Shown: positions 11,800 through 23,772 of the stretch, one piece after another
Layout: every line of letters begins with the position of its first letter
How positions within the stretch are numbered: the first letter of the stretch is position 1
Assembly: GCA_015680685.1 (NCBI GenBank)
Contig: MNCI01026530.1
Coordinates: forward strand, 193,199-257,198
Length of the DNA: 64,000 bases
From: Gnetum montanum
Lineage: Eukaryota; Streptophyta; Gnetopsida; Gnetales; Gnetaceae
Direction: 5' to 3'
Translations under genes and position numbers: made by a program
Notes under the pieces: generated by a model
The model's database searches: none
What the model was told of the DNA's origin: nothing
Seen by the model: only the letters and a program-made list of their open reading frames with translations

Positions 11800-13700
11800 A
11801 GCACACTGATAAATAACAATTTCTTCTTCTAACAAAAGCAATCCACCACCTAGGGATCATACTAGAAACAGTCGGCAGTCTAAAACACATAACCAAAATC
11901 CGCCAGTTCCTCAACAATACCAAGTGGTATATACTCATCCTGATGAGTACATACAAGATTTTACCTTTATCCTCCATCAAGAAGAATAGCTGTAATGGAG
12001 AGATTTTCAAGGTAACATAGTGTTACCCCCAGATCGGGCAGTCCCTAACATGCTTCTTCATGCTCTTGCACAAATAAGTGTGAAAGAATTATATGCTGAA
12101 AATGTTGCAAGAGATTATGACATAAGGGATTACCATCCCACAACAATGCAACATCTAAGGGACTCGAGCCAGGAGAACCATCATACACTATTGAAGGGCA
12201 AAGGGGTCCCGCATGTCCTAAGTGAAATCGGAGATGGTGAACCACATATAACGGGTTCTCTATCGAATGATGTTCCTCCTCCTAACGATGGTGAGGAGGT
12301 GGGGTATTAGAACCTATGCTCTACGATACACAACCTTAGTTCTGATCCCCGTGAACACCAACTATTCACTGAGGGAACAACAACACATGACAAGGTGAGC
12401 ACTTGGATCATCATCACAATCAGGGCCATAGTAGTCGAAGAGAAGGCAAGAAGCATTGTCATGGCGATGGTTCTCCTCCTTCTTCCCCTTCATCACATCA
12501 CTCACCCTCTCCTTCCACATTTGGGCACAACCACCAAGAGCATAACAGTGAGGATAGAGGTAGACAAAATGAGAGACCTTGATGAGAAAGTCGAGAGAGA
12601 GGACAAGGGCATGAACGAAGGGAAAGTAGGGAACAACATAGGCATCACAGACTTCATGAAAGAGACGATCATGACGAGCCCCTACTTGCAACCTAGAGTA
12701 TGCTGGATATAATGAAGGCAGTCAGAATACCAACAAGGCATTAAAGAGATAGTTAGATCAAGCACTTAGACATGAATAATATCCCACGCTTTGAGGGGGG
12801 GATATAACACTGATCTGCAAAATCATTTACAGGCATTCCACGATGCCTACGTCTTGCAGAACATAGAAAATGAGTGGCAAAAATTGAAGTTGTTTCCTAG
12901 GACACTCATTAAGGAAGCAGAGAGTTAGTACTGGTCCTTAGAACCGAAAACCNNNNNNNNNNNNNNNNNNNNNNNNNNNNNNNNNNNNNNNNNNNNNNNN
13001 NNNNNNNNNNNNNNNNNNNNNNNNNNNNNNNNNNNNNNCACAACGGGACCAACTTTGCCACATCATAGATGGGCTAAGACATGAGACTAGGAGAACCCTT
13101 GGGACTTATGCCCAAGGGATACTATCAGAACTTAGATCCCATGAAATTCATCGATTGTTGGAGCAAGTAGCCAAAGAAGAAGGGGAGCTATGGAAAAGAG
13201 AAAGCATGAAAGAATATAACCGTGATCCTTCCCTTCAGGAGAAGGGAGTGAGATTTTGTGATGAGGAGGATGAGTCACCATAAAAAGAGTTAGTGAACAA
13301 AAAAACCTTATCAATTCAAAAGCTAACAACAGAAGTATCGGCTAAGGTGGATCAATTGTGGGATTCCTTAGACTCTAGACTTGAAACTATCCTGAAAATC
13401 AAAGAGGAGTCTAAGGAGGAATGAAGTAGTGAAAAAGACAAGAAAAAGTGTAGAGATTCAAGCCCTACACATAACAAGGGTAAGGGAAAAATTACTATCT
13501 CCAATGAGGTTGTGAATTCTGACACAAACAATGATGGTGGATGTGAGATCTGCCAATATGACCATCCTAAGGGATGTTGTCCAATCATCTCACATCTACA
13601 AGAGTCTGGGGTGTGTGCACTTAACCCAAGACTTAACCAACGACAAGCACCCCGAAGGTTACCTTATCCCTAAGGTAACCCAAGATAGTTCCACCAACCA
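11800..13700 (+). pseudogene. E2 gag, decayed
   Basis: The plus strand reads an N-terminal region with VVYTHPDEYI, DFTFILHQ and NIVLPPDRAVP blocks, conserved in E3 and E6. A charged His/Arg/Ser-rich linker follows, then the retrotransposon gag region (partly lost in the N gap). The C-terminal part has CEICQYDHPKGCC at about 13543-13581, a CX2CX3HX3-4C knuckle, followed by a Pro/Gln/Tyr-rich tail to ~14070. The start codon present in E6 appears as ATT here. Stops at several points rule out a working protein. Confidence 0.8.
12953..13038. other. Assembly gap (86 N)
   Basis: Run of N inside the E2 gag. By comparison with E6 (63700-63880) the missing piece falls within the retrotransposon gag domain. 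Confidence 1.
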
Positions 13701-14254
13701 TTAACGTACTATCCAAGTGGAACTCCACCACAACCCATTGGGCAGCATCAGCAATGGCAATACCCACAGTCATGGGGGATGCCACCGCCGAGACAACAAT
13801 ACCCTTACCAGAAACCCGATCCTTATGGCTATTATGTGCAGCAGCCAGTTTCTCCAAGTAAATTTATGGGTCACACAACTCCCCAATATCACTACCAAGT
13901 TCAAGAGTACTTTAGAAGGACTCCTTCTCCTCTGGGAGAGGCTCCACATCCATACCATCCTCTAAATCCATCCGCCACTCTTATGCTGGTAGTTCCACTA
14001 CCACCCGCTCCAACAATGCAAGGGGAACTCCCCACTCAATCGCAGCAACGTAATGCTACGAGAGTTTAAACATTCAACCCACTGCTGGTTCTGACAACCG
14101 CAAAAGGAGAAGACCTTTTTTCAGAACTAAAAGCCCAGACAAGCTCTCACAACAACAAGCGGTTGAGTTTGTGCATGCTCCTCCAACATACAAGACTTCG
14201 AAGCTCCCTTCAATCCAACAACAGAGCTGCACGCATACGGTTATGTTAACACAT

Positions 14255-14605
14255 ACCATTACTAATTGGATCAAGGTAGGCCACCTTCCCATGAAACTCT
14301 CTGATCTTGGAAGCCCCTTAATTTATCTACAAGTCATTGGGAATGAACCACATAAGGCTTTTCTTGACTCAGGTTCTGAAGTCAACTTAATCTCATAAGA
14401 AATGTATCAAGCCTGGAACTTGCCCCAACTTAAGAAGAGCAACATTCAACTAGAGCTAGCTGACCAAGCCATCATCATTCCCTTGGGATTGGTGGAGGAC
14501 ATCATTACCACTATGTGTGGTTGGTCATACCCAGTCGATTTCTTGGTGATAGAAGTTAATAATAATAATGGGGGCTTCCCAATTATAATGGGAAGGGCAT
14601 GACTA
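14255..14605 (+). pseudogene. E2 aspartic protease domain (one in-frame stop)
   Basis: The plus frame contains PLIYLQVIGNEPHKAFLDSG, with the catalytic DSG intact and followed by SEVNLIS, then a TAA, and continues in frame (GLVEDI, YPVDFLVIEV) to FPIIMGRA at the flap/C-terminal block. This is a retropepsin-like domain of Ty3/gypsy type. A short homologous extension to ~14860 follows, with no RT after it. E3 carries the same domain (33778-34035 minus) but with DLG in place of DSG. Confidence 0.88.
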
Positions 14606-16400
14606 AGTACAGTAGATGCGTGCCTAGGGATCCACGATCTTTCCTTGGAGATATCTAAGGTAAACATTTATGGAAAGATCGAGAAGAAGAAAGTTCCATG
14701 CATCACATACAGTGACTCAGAGGGTAATGACATGGAGGAATGCTTAGCATCTCTTCCATGTAACCAGTGTGCCCTAGAAATAGAAGTACAAAGGTGCCTG
14801 TATGTAGCAACCACACAAGTAGTGGACACCCCATGGTTGACAGCTAATCGAAAGAGCAACTGACCAACATGCATGGAACAAACTAGGGAACAACTCATGC
14901 TAACAACAAAGGCATAGATACATTGGAGTATGAGTGTTGCCAACTTTGACCCCTTAATCGAAGAACATCAATGGGAAGAAGTTGAGCACTTTTACAAAAT
15001 TTAAATAGATGTTCATTATTTTGGATCTCTCCCTTGCAATTCAGTCATGGGGGAGATAGCCACCTATGTTGATCATTAGGGGCCCTCAGTTCTTTTATGT
15101 TTTTGTTTTACACGTTTTTGTTTAACACATTTTTGTTTTACAAATTTCTTTAACTTTTCTTATTTTTGTTTTACAACATCGTTCATACTTTTTCTTTTAT
15201 TTGTGTGTGTGTGTGTGTGTGTGTTACCCATTCTATAAGTTTATCACCCAATAAGTGTTCTTAATGATGGTATGAACTATTTTTATATTGATTGCTAATG
15301 TTTGGTTTTTACCTTTAAGTTATGATGTTTATACTAAGGTATGTTTCTTTTGATATGACAGGCAATGAGTCCACTTCATCCATTCATCCACAACATTCTA
15401 TGGTCTCTCTTGGCTTGGAAATGTACAGTCCATTTCTAAACAAAAACATTAACGAATCGGTGACTAGGTATTTCTCAAACTAAAGACTCATGGCTTGAAA
15501 AGGGTGTGACTTCAAGGGAACTTGATGCATTTTTTTTTGCCATTCTCTTGGGTGCTTGGATGTTTTCTTCTTGAGTTTTCTTATCATTCCGATGTTACCC
15601 AATCATTGGGAAGCTAAGCTAATAAAAATAAGAAGTCTTTGCATGGTGTGGTTCTCATGCATAAACACATAAAAAGGTGAGAATTCAAAGCACACCCCTT
15701 AGACAAAAGAATCCCTTGGGCTATAAGCACTGGTTATGGAACTCAAAATAAAAATGTTCCCTCTAACTAAGGCCCTCTTTGCTCCCCATTCTCTCCTCTT
15801 TCGTTTTGTTAGAATGGTGGTGGCTCTTGGGTGAAGGCATTCTTATTACTTCAAGAGGATGGATTGGCCAAATGCATTGATGTGAAGTCACTGGATGTGG
15901 TTTGTTTGAGGCTAGCATTGGAATGAGATTTACCAAGTCACATTAATCATGAAACACACAAGGAGCTGTACACCACCTTGTTCTTGGGATTCCATTCCAT
16001 TCTATTCTCTCCACCCTTCTCTCCATTGTTCACCTCATTACTGGTTGTATCATTAGTGTATATTTCGGTTGATGCATTATTTTCTTTTCAGTAAATTCTT
16101 GTGGTTAAGACTTTAACTCTTATTCCAAAAGACATTCCCAGAGCCTACAGACTCTTTGAATGTGGGTTTTTCAGGGCATTAAGGGCATGAGCCTACTTTC
16201 GGGAGGACCCACTAACATTCTTATTTGGTGCACCAGTTAATCTCTTTCCCCTAACATTTTTGCAATCCATTTTATTTTGTTCATTCCCATCTTGACATCC
16301 ATTTCATCGACATTATAGTTGTCTCTTTTTCTTCCTCTTTCTTATTCCTTTTCTTTTTCCATTCTCTCACTACCAGAGGTTTGCGATTAGTCATGGGGAT
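14606..16400 (+). other. E2 non-coding internal region
   Basis: No coding text beyond the protease extension. Segments 15480-15930 and 16180-16230 match, in reverse complement, the post-integrase non-coding DNA of E3 (29140-29930), and less closely that of E4 and E5. pol was therefore deleted between the protease and this region. The segment includes T-rich stretches around 15090-15180. Confidence 0.65.
15202..15224. repeat. GT microsatellite
   Basis: About eleven TG/GT units in the E2 non-coding region. Confidence 0.95.
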
Positions 16401-16940
16401 ATGAGGCCTAATTTTTTTGATTTTCTCCTAGCCCCTACACATTCGGTAGTCATCATTAATATATCTTCAGATCTATATAAGCCATACCACAACCCAGCCA
16501 ATGGACCTTTTACCGAAGCAAGGTATCAATTACATTATAATTCATCTACCCTTCTTAATATAAGACTGTGTTGTGTGTGCATATGGAAATCATACAACAA
16601 CGAAGTGGATCTGGAGGGAGCATTTGGAATGGATCGGTGTTGAAGCAGTTATGCAAGAAGCAAGATTGATGGTGCACTATGGATGGACAACAAAAGGTGC
16701 AATCTTGGCATTGGCAGCAGCAACACTTCTTTCTCTCTCTCTTTCTCAGCTGCCAACTAAGGCCTGATGTCAATGTAAAAGGTGTTCACTCTTGTTGTCA
16801 TGAACACCAATTTTGTTGTGTCTTGTAATGATGATCTGTTCACATGTCATCCCAGTAGTTCCATTTGAGTCAATAATCACATACCTTCCTGATATTTTTG
16901 TAAGGAACTCGAGGAAATTTTTCATTTAGTCATGGGGGTA
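16401..16940 (+). other. E2 remnant promoter region, family 3' UTR and polypurine tract
   Basis: A TATA-like ATCTATATAAGCC lies at about 16468, in the place where E3 and E4 have the ORF3 promoter, but ORF3 itself is gone. From ~16790 the sequence matches the family 3' UTR (compare 51240-51424). It ends in CATTTAGTCATGGGGGTA at 16923-16940, the polypurine tract abutting the 3' LTR. Confidence 0.7.
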
Positions 16941-17675
16941 TGATGGGACGCGATATCGCGGTGCACCGCCAAGTTAATAAATAAGAGGCGGCTCTCCCTC
17001 ATTGTCACATCTAGGCCTAGACAATAGTGAAACTCTGGTAGTTTTCCCTCTCCAATGATAGATTAATTTCCATGTGCCCACAGTAGGAACTCCAAAGTGA
17101 ACAGATCTTTATTCGAGCAAATATTGTACCTGAACACAAGTTTGTGTACGACAATAAAGACAAACTTCCTAGATAAACCTTGCAGTGCATGGAATAGGCT
17201 AATTAGGATTTTATTTACTATTATTTATTACTCGTCATTTGATTGCTTTATTAGTTATTAAATCTTTCTCAACCCTTATCTCCTAGTTAAGTACCTCAGT
17301 ACAACCGCTTTGAGCATGTGCATTACACTTGGTGATCCCAGCAACGACTAGTGTTTGGTAACTAAGGTTGCATCGGTTCAGGGTGTGAACGGTAAGTGGG
17401 AATGGATGCTGACGCTAGGTTAATTAAGGTTTAGTTAGTTAGTTAAAGGTAGTCAATTAGTCTCTTCACCCTTCACCTTGTTAGCATAGGAGATAAAACA
17501 AAAAGCTATAAAAATCATATACCTTGAACTTACTTAACCATACACCTTGACAAATACAAGTAAGTTTGGGAAGACAACAAATAATTTTCCTTAAGTGTTC
17601 CATGAGGCGTGTAGGATCGCGCGTGTAACACTTGTATTCGTATGGTTGAGTGTAGGGGTACCTCACCACTCATCA
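16941..17675 (+). repeat. E2 3' LTR
   Basis: 735 bp, TGATGGGACGCGATATCGCG to CACTCATCA. Collinear with the 5' LTR but with the GATATC array collapsed to a single unit and a small deletion near 17615. TSD ACTCT follows at 17676-17680. Confidence 0.93.
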
Positions 17676-17680
17676 ACTCT

Positions 17681-18770
17681 AGCTCATGAAGAGTTAGCTA
17701 GAGCCCAGTTAGCCTTCCAACAATGGGAAGTGTACAAAGCAGAAAGTGCCTTAACTAAAAGTAGACTCACTTGGTTAAATATTCAAGATGAACACTTTAA
17801 GGAAATTTTCAAGTATCTAAATATCTCTTCTGCTTTGCATTCTTTAGACAAAATCTCCAATGATGGCACCACCATCACTGACCATAACAGTATCCTCCTA
17901 TTTCTTAAGAACCATTATGAAATCCTTTTTATAGCTACTCCTATGGACATCTCATCGTTTGAGGCTGCTACCCTCAATTATCCTAGCTTTATCAATTTTA
18001 CTATGTTGCAAAGTCTAGACATTGATATCACCAAGGAGGAGCTTTAGGCAACATGCTCCAAGTTGAGTCATGGGAAGGCTCTTGGTTATGGTGGTTTCCT
18101 CATTGAATTTTTTCAAACTCATTGGGATCTAGTGGAAAATGATCTTCTCTAGGTCATTAGAGAGGCTATCATTACTCATTCCCTTGGGCCCAATCTAAAT
18201 CAAGGAATTATTTGTCTCCTCCCTAAAGTCAAGGATCCTACTTGTATCTTTAATTGGCATCCCATAGCTCTTCTCAACCTGGTGTATAAAATTTGAGCTA
18301 AGTGCTTAGCCTTATGACTAAAAAAATTTCTTGGCTAGATTATATCGCCCTAATAAACAGGATTTGTTCTTGGTAGATATATTTTAAACAATGTGATTGT
18401 GGCATGGGAAGGTCTCAAGTGGGCAAAGGATGATGATCAAGATATTCTCCTAATGAAGCTTGACTATGCCAAGGCCTATGACAACATAAAGTGGAACTTT
18501 ATTCTACAAATCATGACTAAACTTGGTTTTGGCCCTAAGTTCCTACACATGGTGAAATGCTTATTCTCAAATGCTTCTGCAAGAATAGCCACTACTTTTG
18601 ACATCACCTCTCCCTTTCCTATCCATAGGTTAGTGCAACAAGGATGTCCTCTTTCCCCTTACCTATTCATCATCACTGCTAACTTTCTCTATCATCAATT
18701 AAACTATGATATTCAAAATAAAGTTCTCAGTGGGGTTTGCCTCTCTTCACCTCAACAATAGCTTCTTAAC
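17681..18770 (+). pseudogene. LINE reverse transcriptase, N-terminal and palm
   Basis: Resumes the LINE ORF2 in frame after E2. The frame includes KLSHGKALGYGG near 18060, LLPKVKDP, then LLMKLDYAKAYDNIKW near 18455 (first catalytic Asp) and LVQQGCPLSPYLF near 18630. Most interruptions are single stops rather than frameshifts, such as TAG where CAG is expected. Before decay this enzyme would have carried out target-primed reverse transcription. Confidence 0.88.
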
Positions 18771-20335
18771 ATGCATTTCACTGATGACTCTTTTTTTCTT
18801 GTTCAAAACACTACTACTAATTTGCACCAGCTCTTATCGAGGGTGAAGCAATGTTGCACACTCTTAGGCTCCACTATTAATTGGAACAAATCCTCTGTTT
18901 ATAGCTTTACTAGTAATTACAGTCATGTGACCAACTATAGTTGGAAGCTTTTTCAGGATCAAGACATCATTAAGATTCTGGAAATTTCTTTTTGTCTTAG
19001 AGGTTCAACCTATGTTCTTTGGAAGCAAGTTATTTACCATATTCAAAAGAAACTTGAAAAATGGAAGACTAAACCCCTCACTCTAGCTAGTAAGTACCTC
19101 ATATGTAAGTTCATATGTGCATCTACCCATGTGTATTACTCTCCATGTTGGTCCCCCTTCCAAGCTACTTACCAGAAGCTTGAATGATTGTTTCATGACT
19201 TTATGTGGTCCTCTAAAGATTCTTAGAAAGGCTTCCATCATGTCACCTAGAATATTGTTACTCTTCCTAAGAATAAAGGTGGCTTAGGTCTTTTGAACTC
19301 TTTTAAGTAGGGGATTACCTTAGTTGCTAAGTGGTTGGTCTAGCATCTAGATGCCCCAAATATTATTGGGACTATCCTCCAATTAAGACTTCATCAATCA
19401 TTTCCCAAAAATAAGCCCTTTTGAAAAGGTATCCATTTCGTTAACTAGATCCTTTCCCCCCACAATATCATTATTTCCAAATCTCATGTTTTCAAAAGCA
19501 TTTGGAGGACCTAGCAAACTCTACACTATTATATTGGTTGAACTAATGTCCAGATCAACCCTACTCTCCTCTCTAAGTTGTATCCCTCGTGGTTACATTT
19601 TTCACCGACTCCCCTTGCCATTATGAACAATAAGATTGCTACCTCTTGATTTCTCTAAGTTGTCTTTGACTAGCCGATCACTAGATTTTGGGGGCTAAGT
19701 TTAATAATTTGTATGGGGAGTCTAAAGTAATGCACTATTGCCTAGCTTAGGTTTGCTCCTTCATCCATTGTCATTTGTAGCTAGATGTTTCAGTGCAAAG
19801 CATGGCCTTCAATGAATTCATGGATCAAAACTTCTACCTTATAAGATGCATGTCTCTTTTCACCTTTTGCATGACTCATCCAATATCATTCAACGATGTA
19901 ACGAGTGTTGGCACAAACAAGAGTCAGAACAATTCTAAATCCCCCTCTTCCAACATATTTGGAAACTACCAAGCCTCCCTAAAATTAAGTAGTTCCTTTG
20001 GTGTCTCCTCCACCAAGGTTTAACAATTGGCAAACATCTCAAATATCTCAAGATTCACAATCCTAATTGCCCTCTTTGTGGCAGAAAAGAGGACTTTGTT
20101 CATGTGTTTTAGCATTGCCCCTTCACACAACATGTGTGGACATGGGCTTCCATAGTAATTCCATCATGCAAGCTATCTCAAGATAAGGTTATATTCAGCC
20201 TTTTGGCCACAACGTTTGCTAATTTAAATTTTTGTGGAAAGTTATTAGGCCTATTATTTTATATTATATTTGGAAGCGTAAATGTAATGTTATCTTTCAA
20301 AGGATTAATTATTCTAATAACTATCTCACAATGAT
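18771..20335 (+). pseudogene. LINE RT catalytic box, thumb and zf-RVT tail
   Basis: MHFTDDSFFLVQ at 18771 is the catalytic box (usual FADD is FTDD, both Asp kept), then an INWNKSSVYSF block and a thumb-like region to ~19190. After further broken text, NCPLCGRKEDFVHVF followed by a stop and HCPF at 20068-20125 is the zf-RVT zinc-binding motif, the stop replacing the usual Trp by one G-to-A change. A WKRKCNVIF block near 20272 closes ORF2. Confidence 0.82.
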
Positions 20336-20632
20336 GAAGTAATTGTAGATCCCTTGCCTCACTCATTTCTAGCTCAAATCTCAAGCATCAAAGTGCAAAA
20401 TGGATATTCATTAGTTGATTCATCTCCTGCAACCTTGGGCAAGACCCGTGCATTTAAGCAACACTCTTCAACAGGAATCTTTGCATAGAAGCTTCCCTTC
20501 TTAAATTTGAGTGGAGTTACCATATGGGAGTCTCTCTATCTCTTATTGAGTGCTATCTACCTTGTCCAAATTTCTGCCACTCTCTCTTCTAATAGGCCAA
20601 TTGGTCTTGGTGAATGGTAGTTCCCCATATTG
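20336..20632 (+). other. LINE 3' end or flank
   Basis: No clear coding text. It lies between the ORF2 end and the duplicated kinase promoter segment; no poly(A) tract marks the LINE end. Confidence 0.4.
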
Positions 20633-21406
20633 GGTTTCCTTTTTTTGCAAATGATTATTTATGAAGACATTTTTAGAGTCTCATCCCCAAATATCTACGT
20701 TTCCCATCTTTTTATCCCCATTATCTACGTTTCCCATCTTTTAGTTTATGTACTTGATAGCCTTTTACTAGGTTCCAACACTAATCCCCCCTAATTGCTT
20801 GAGGGATTGTGCTCACGATACGGATGGAAAATGGGACAAGAATTGGGCTACCTGGCATTGGTTTCGCAAAATTTCATCCCTTGGAATTTAATTCCGTTCA
20901 CAAGGACAAAACTTAAATCGCCTAGCAGCTGGGAAGTGCACTGCGGCCGTGTTTGCACATGGATTCATTGGTGCCAGCAGGGAACCGCTCCGGGTGCGCC
21001 CATGGATTATTTGGTTTCCTCTTTTTGCAAACGATTATTTATGAAGACGTTTCTAGAGTCTCATCCCCAAATATCTACGTTTCCCATCTTTTTATCCCCA
21101 TTATCTACATTTCCCATCTTTTTATCCCCATGACTTAATGCAGTTTATGTACTTGATACCCTTTTACTAGGGTCCAACACCAATCCCCCCCTAATTGCTC
21201 GAGGGATTGTGCTCACGATACCGATGGAAAATGGGACAAGAATTGGGCTACCCGGCATTAGTGTCGCAAAATTTCATTCCTTCGAATTTAATTCCGTTCA
21301 CAACAAGGACAAAACTTAAATCGCCTAGCTGGGAAGTGCACTGCGGCCGTGTTTGCACATTGATTCATTGGTGCCAGCCGGGAACCGCTCCGGGTGCGCC
21401 CATGGA
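20633..21406 (+). repeat. Direct tandem duplication upstream of the receptor kinase gene
   Basis: Copy A (20633-21006) and copy B (21013-21406) align over their full length. Both start GGTTTCCT and share AATATCTACGTTTCCCATC, GAGGGATTGTGCTCACGATA, GCGGCCGTGTTTGCACAT and GGGTGCGCCCATGGA. They differ by scattered substitutions and small indels, including an extra CTTTTTATCCCC unit in B. B ends 163 bp before the kinase start codon, so at least part is promoter or 5' UTR. Which copy is ancestral is unclear. Confidence 0.92.
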
Positions 21407-21569
21407 TTCACGGTCAACATGTCTGTGTTCCCTATATGGCTGGCTTTCACTTTCATTTCCACTATAAGCTTTCTGCTTTCATTCTCGTCTGTGTTTCGTT
21501 GTTCCCCTCTGCAAATCTCACGACATCAGTGATCATGTTTGTTTATTTTTCACTCTTTCAAGCGTCTCC

Positions 21570-23772
21570 ATGGCTCGGCTCCGTCTCTGGCAGCTCTTCC
21601 CTCTATGCTTACTGGTTTTATCCATAGCCTCTGTTGCTTCTTGTTGCTCCAATGCAACGATAAATTGTGGAAATTTGACTTTGGGCTATCCATTCGGAGT
21701 AGCAGGAGGCAACTGTGGAGATCCTGATTTTCAGATTTATAACTGCATAAGCCAAGATCCCTACATCGTCATCAACAATGAACATTTCTATGTTCGAAAT
21801 GCAACCCGTGTCTCTTATCCAGCGGAAGGTCATACATTTATGGAGTTAGGCGTCGACTCCACCAATGATTCAGATCCCAACAATAGAGGTTGTTTCGATT
21901 TTTCTATGCTGACATCTTCCTTGGAATTCGGTAATGGAACAACCTTGAATTTTAATTTTAGTGGTACCGGTACGCATGAAGTCTGTCTTGTGAACTGCCG
22001 AGCTTTGAACTGTCCATGGAGGTCTGTGTGCGATTCCTGGAGTATCACTCTTGGCAGGCTTTCTGAGTGTAATCCATCATGTGATCACACAAAACGGATT
22101 CTAGCAACGGTAACATGGACGACGACGGAATTGGATGAAGGCGTACCGGAAGTACTAAAGAGCCAGGGTTTTTACACTGAAGCAGTGTTTGATCAGCAAA
22201 GATATTCCCAGTGTGTTGTTTGCTGGGAACAGAAAAAGATCTGCGGTTTCAGGTACAAGGACTCAAGCTACATCGTCCAGTGTTTCTCAGGTAAAACAAA
22301 ACCAGTCCCATATATAATCCGTAAATGAATTTCCAAGGGAAGCATGTCCACTAATTTTCCCGAGTTGCATCTACCTGCAGACGGAAGCGGAAAGACGAAC
22401 ATGGGATTGATAGTAGGTATGCTTTTAATTTTCAAACCCCCTAAACTGATAATCGACAGAAACAGAGCCAGCCAAAAATTCCCCCATTTCAAAACCCCAA
22501 ATGTTTGAAACAGCGCCCGAAATCAAAGCTTTGGGTTATGACCTGACGAACACCTGGAATCGGAACTCTGTAGGGGCAACAGCGGGGGCCGTAACAGGCC
22601 TGGGCCTGATCGTGGCTGCCATTACGCTGCTCACGGTGCGCTTAAAAAGGCGGAAGCGGGGGACCACGGGAACACGCTACGCAAAATCCAGAAACGAGGA
22701 GGACGCCTTCGATTCCGGCTTTGACGAAACGACCCTGCACGGCATGCACATCTTCACATACGACGAGCTACGCGACGCTACGGACGCCTTCGCCGACGAC
22801 AACGAGATCGGCGACGGTGGCTTCGGCTCCGTCTTCAGAGGCCGCCTCCGCGACGGCCGCATCATCGCCGTCAAACGCCTCTATCAATACCGCCAATCTC
22901 GCGGCCGCGTTGATAAATTCGTGAACGAGGCCAGCGTTTTCAGTAAACTTCAGCATCCTTACGTCGTCCGGCTTTACGGCTGCACCAGTCCACGCAGCGC
23001 CCAGCTCATGCTCGTTTTCGAGTATCTTCCCAACGGTACCCTTGCGGATCACCTCCACGGCCACCGCCGTTGCTCCCCGGAGGGCTTACCATGGGACCTC
23101 CGGCTGAAAATCGCCGCTCAGGCAGCCGAGGCTCTAGCCTTCCTCCACAGCCTGAGTCCGGCCCTGTTCCATCGCGACGTGAAATCCTCAAACATCCTGC
23201 TGGACGCGCATTTCGATGCCAAGGTCGCGGATTTCGGGCTGTGTAAGCCCATGCCCCTGGACGCGTCCCATGTGACCACCACTCCGCAGGGCACGCCCGG
23301 CTACGTGGACCCGGAATACCACGAGTGCTACCAGCTCACCGACAAGTCCGACGTGTACAGCTACGGCGTTGTGCTGGCCGAGATTTTGTCGGGAAAAGCT
23401 GCCGTGGACGTGAGCCGAGAACGGCGGTTCATAAATCTGGCGAGCATGGCCGTCATGATGATACAGCAACGAGATCTGCACGGATTTCTTGATGAGGCGC
23501 TCACGAAGGTCATGAAAGCGCGGCCGGCGGTGGCGGCCGCCGTGCAGGCCGTGTCTGAGCTGGCATTCCGGTGCCTGGCGCAGCAACGCGATCAGCGGCC
23601 CACCATGCGGCAGGTTGCTGATGCGCTGGCGGCGCTGCTGGCGGACGTGGCCGCTGACGTGGAGGGAGAGAAGGAGAAGGTGAAGGAAGGAGCGCCGTTT
23701 TCGCCCACATCGGTGCATGACGTGTGGCCCAGCGTAAGCAGCACGGCCAATGACAGCAGCACCGGCACGTGA
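21570..23772 (+). CDS. LRK10L: LRK10L/WAK-like receptor protein kinase (three exons)
   Basis: Plasma-membrane receptor kinase, best modelled as exons 21570-22290, 22381-22416 and 22574-23772 (GT-AG introns of 90 and 157 bp, all phase 1), giving 651 residues. Residues 1-25 are a signal peptide. A cysteine-rich GUB_WAK-like domain follows (CGNLTLGYPFGVAGGNCGDP), then a WAK-associated C-terminal domain ending in CFSDG. The transmembrane helix at about 248-272 is encoded across exons 2 and 3, with a basic stop-transfer RLKRRKR. The kinase is complete: Gly loop GDGGFGSV 332-339, Lys353, HRD 452-454, DFG 472-474, TPGYVDPEY, SDVYSYG. It is an RD-type Ser/Thr kinase expected to be active. Exon 3 is strikingly GC-rich compared with its surroundings. 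The ligand is unknown; the family acts in wall sensing, defence and stress signalling. Splice sites are inferred, not proven. Confidence 0.93.

Larger units (their letters stand above)
10830..17675 (+). mobile_element. E2: complete but pol-less Athila-like LTR retrotransposon
   Basis: 6846 bp bounded by LTRs with TGATGGG...CATCA ends and perfect 5 bp TSDs. In order: 5' LTR, PBS matching tRNA-Asp, gag, aspartic protease, a long non-coding stretch, family 3' UTR, polypurine tract, 3' LTR. RT, RNase H and integrase are absent between the protease (ends ~14605) and the LTR, and ORF3 present in relatives is missing, so E2 is non-autonomous. Protease and gag are close to those of E3 on the minus strand, which keeps pol. 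An 86-base N gap lies in gag. Confidence 0.92.
7986..20632 (+). mobile_element. LINE (non-LTR retrotransposon), split by an LTR element
   Basis: A plant L1-type LINE reads left to right: TG-rich leader, ORF1 with DUF4283-like region and CCHC knuckle, endonuclease, reverse transcriptase, zf-RVT and tail. It is interrupted between 10829 and 17681 by a complete LTR retrotransposon plus TSD. Removing the insertion rejoins the reading frame between endonuclease and RT. The 5' limit (~7986) and 3' limit (~20630, where the duplicated kinase promoter segment starts) are estimates; no poly(A) tail or LINE TSD was found. All frames carry stops, many explained by single transitions. Confidence 0.85.

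Noticed and set aside
20795-21467. Similar ~100-residue open frames in both promoter copies (MLEGLCSRY...)
   Set aside because: They are alike only because the DNA is duplicated; indels shift the frame between copies, and no protein-like features were seen.
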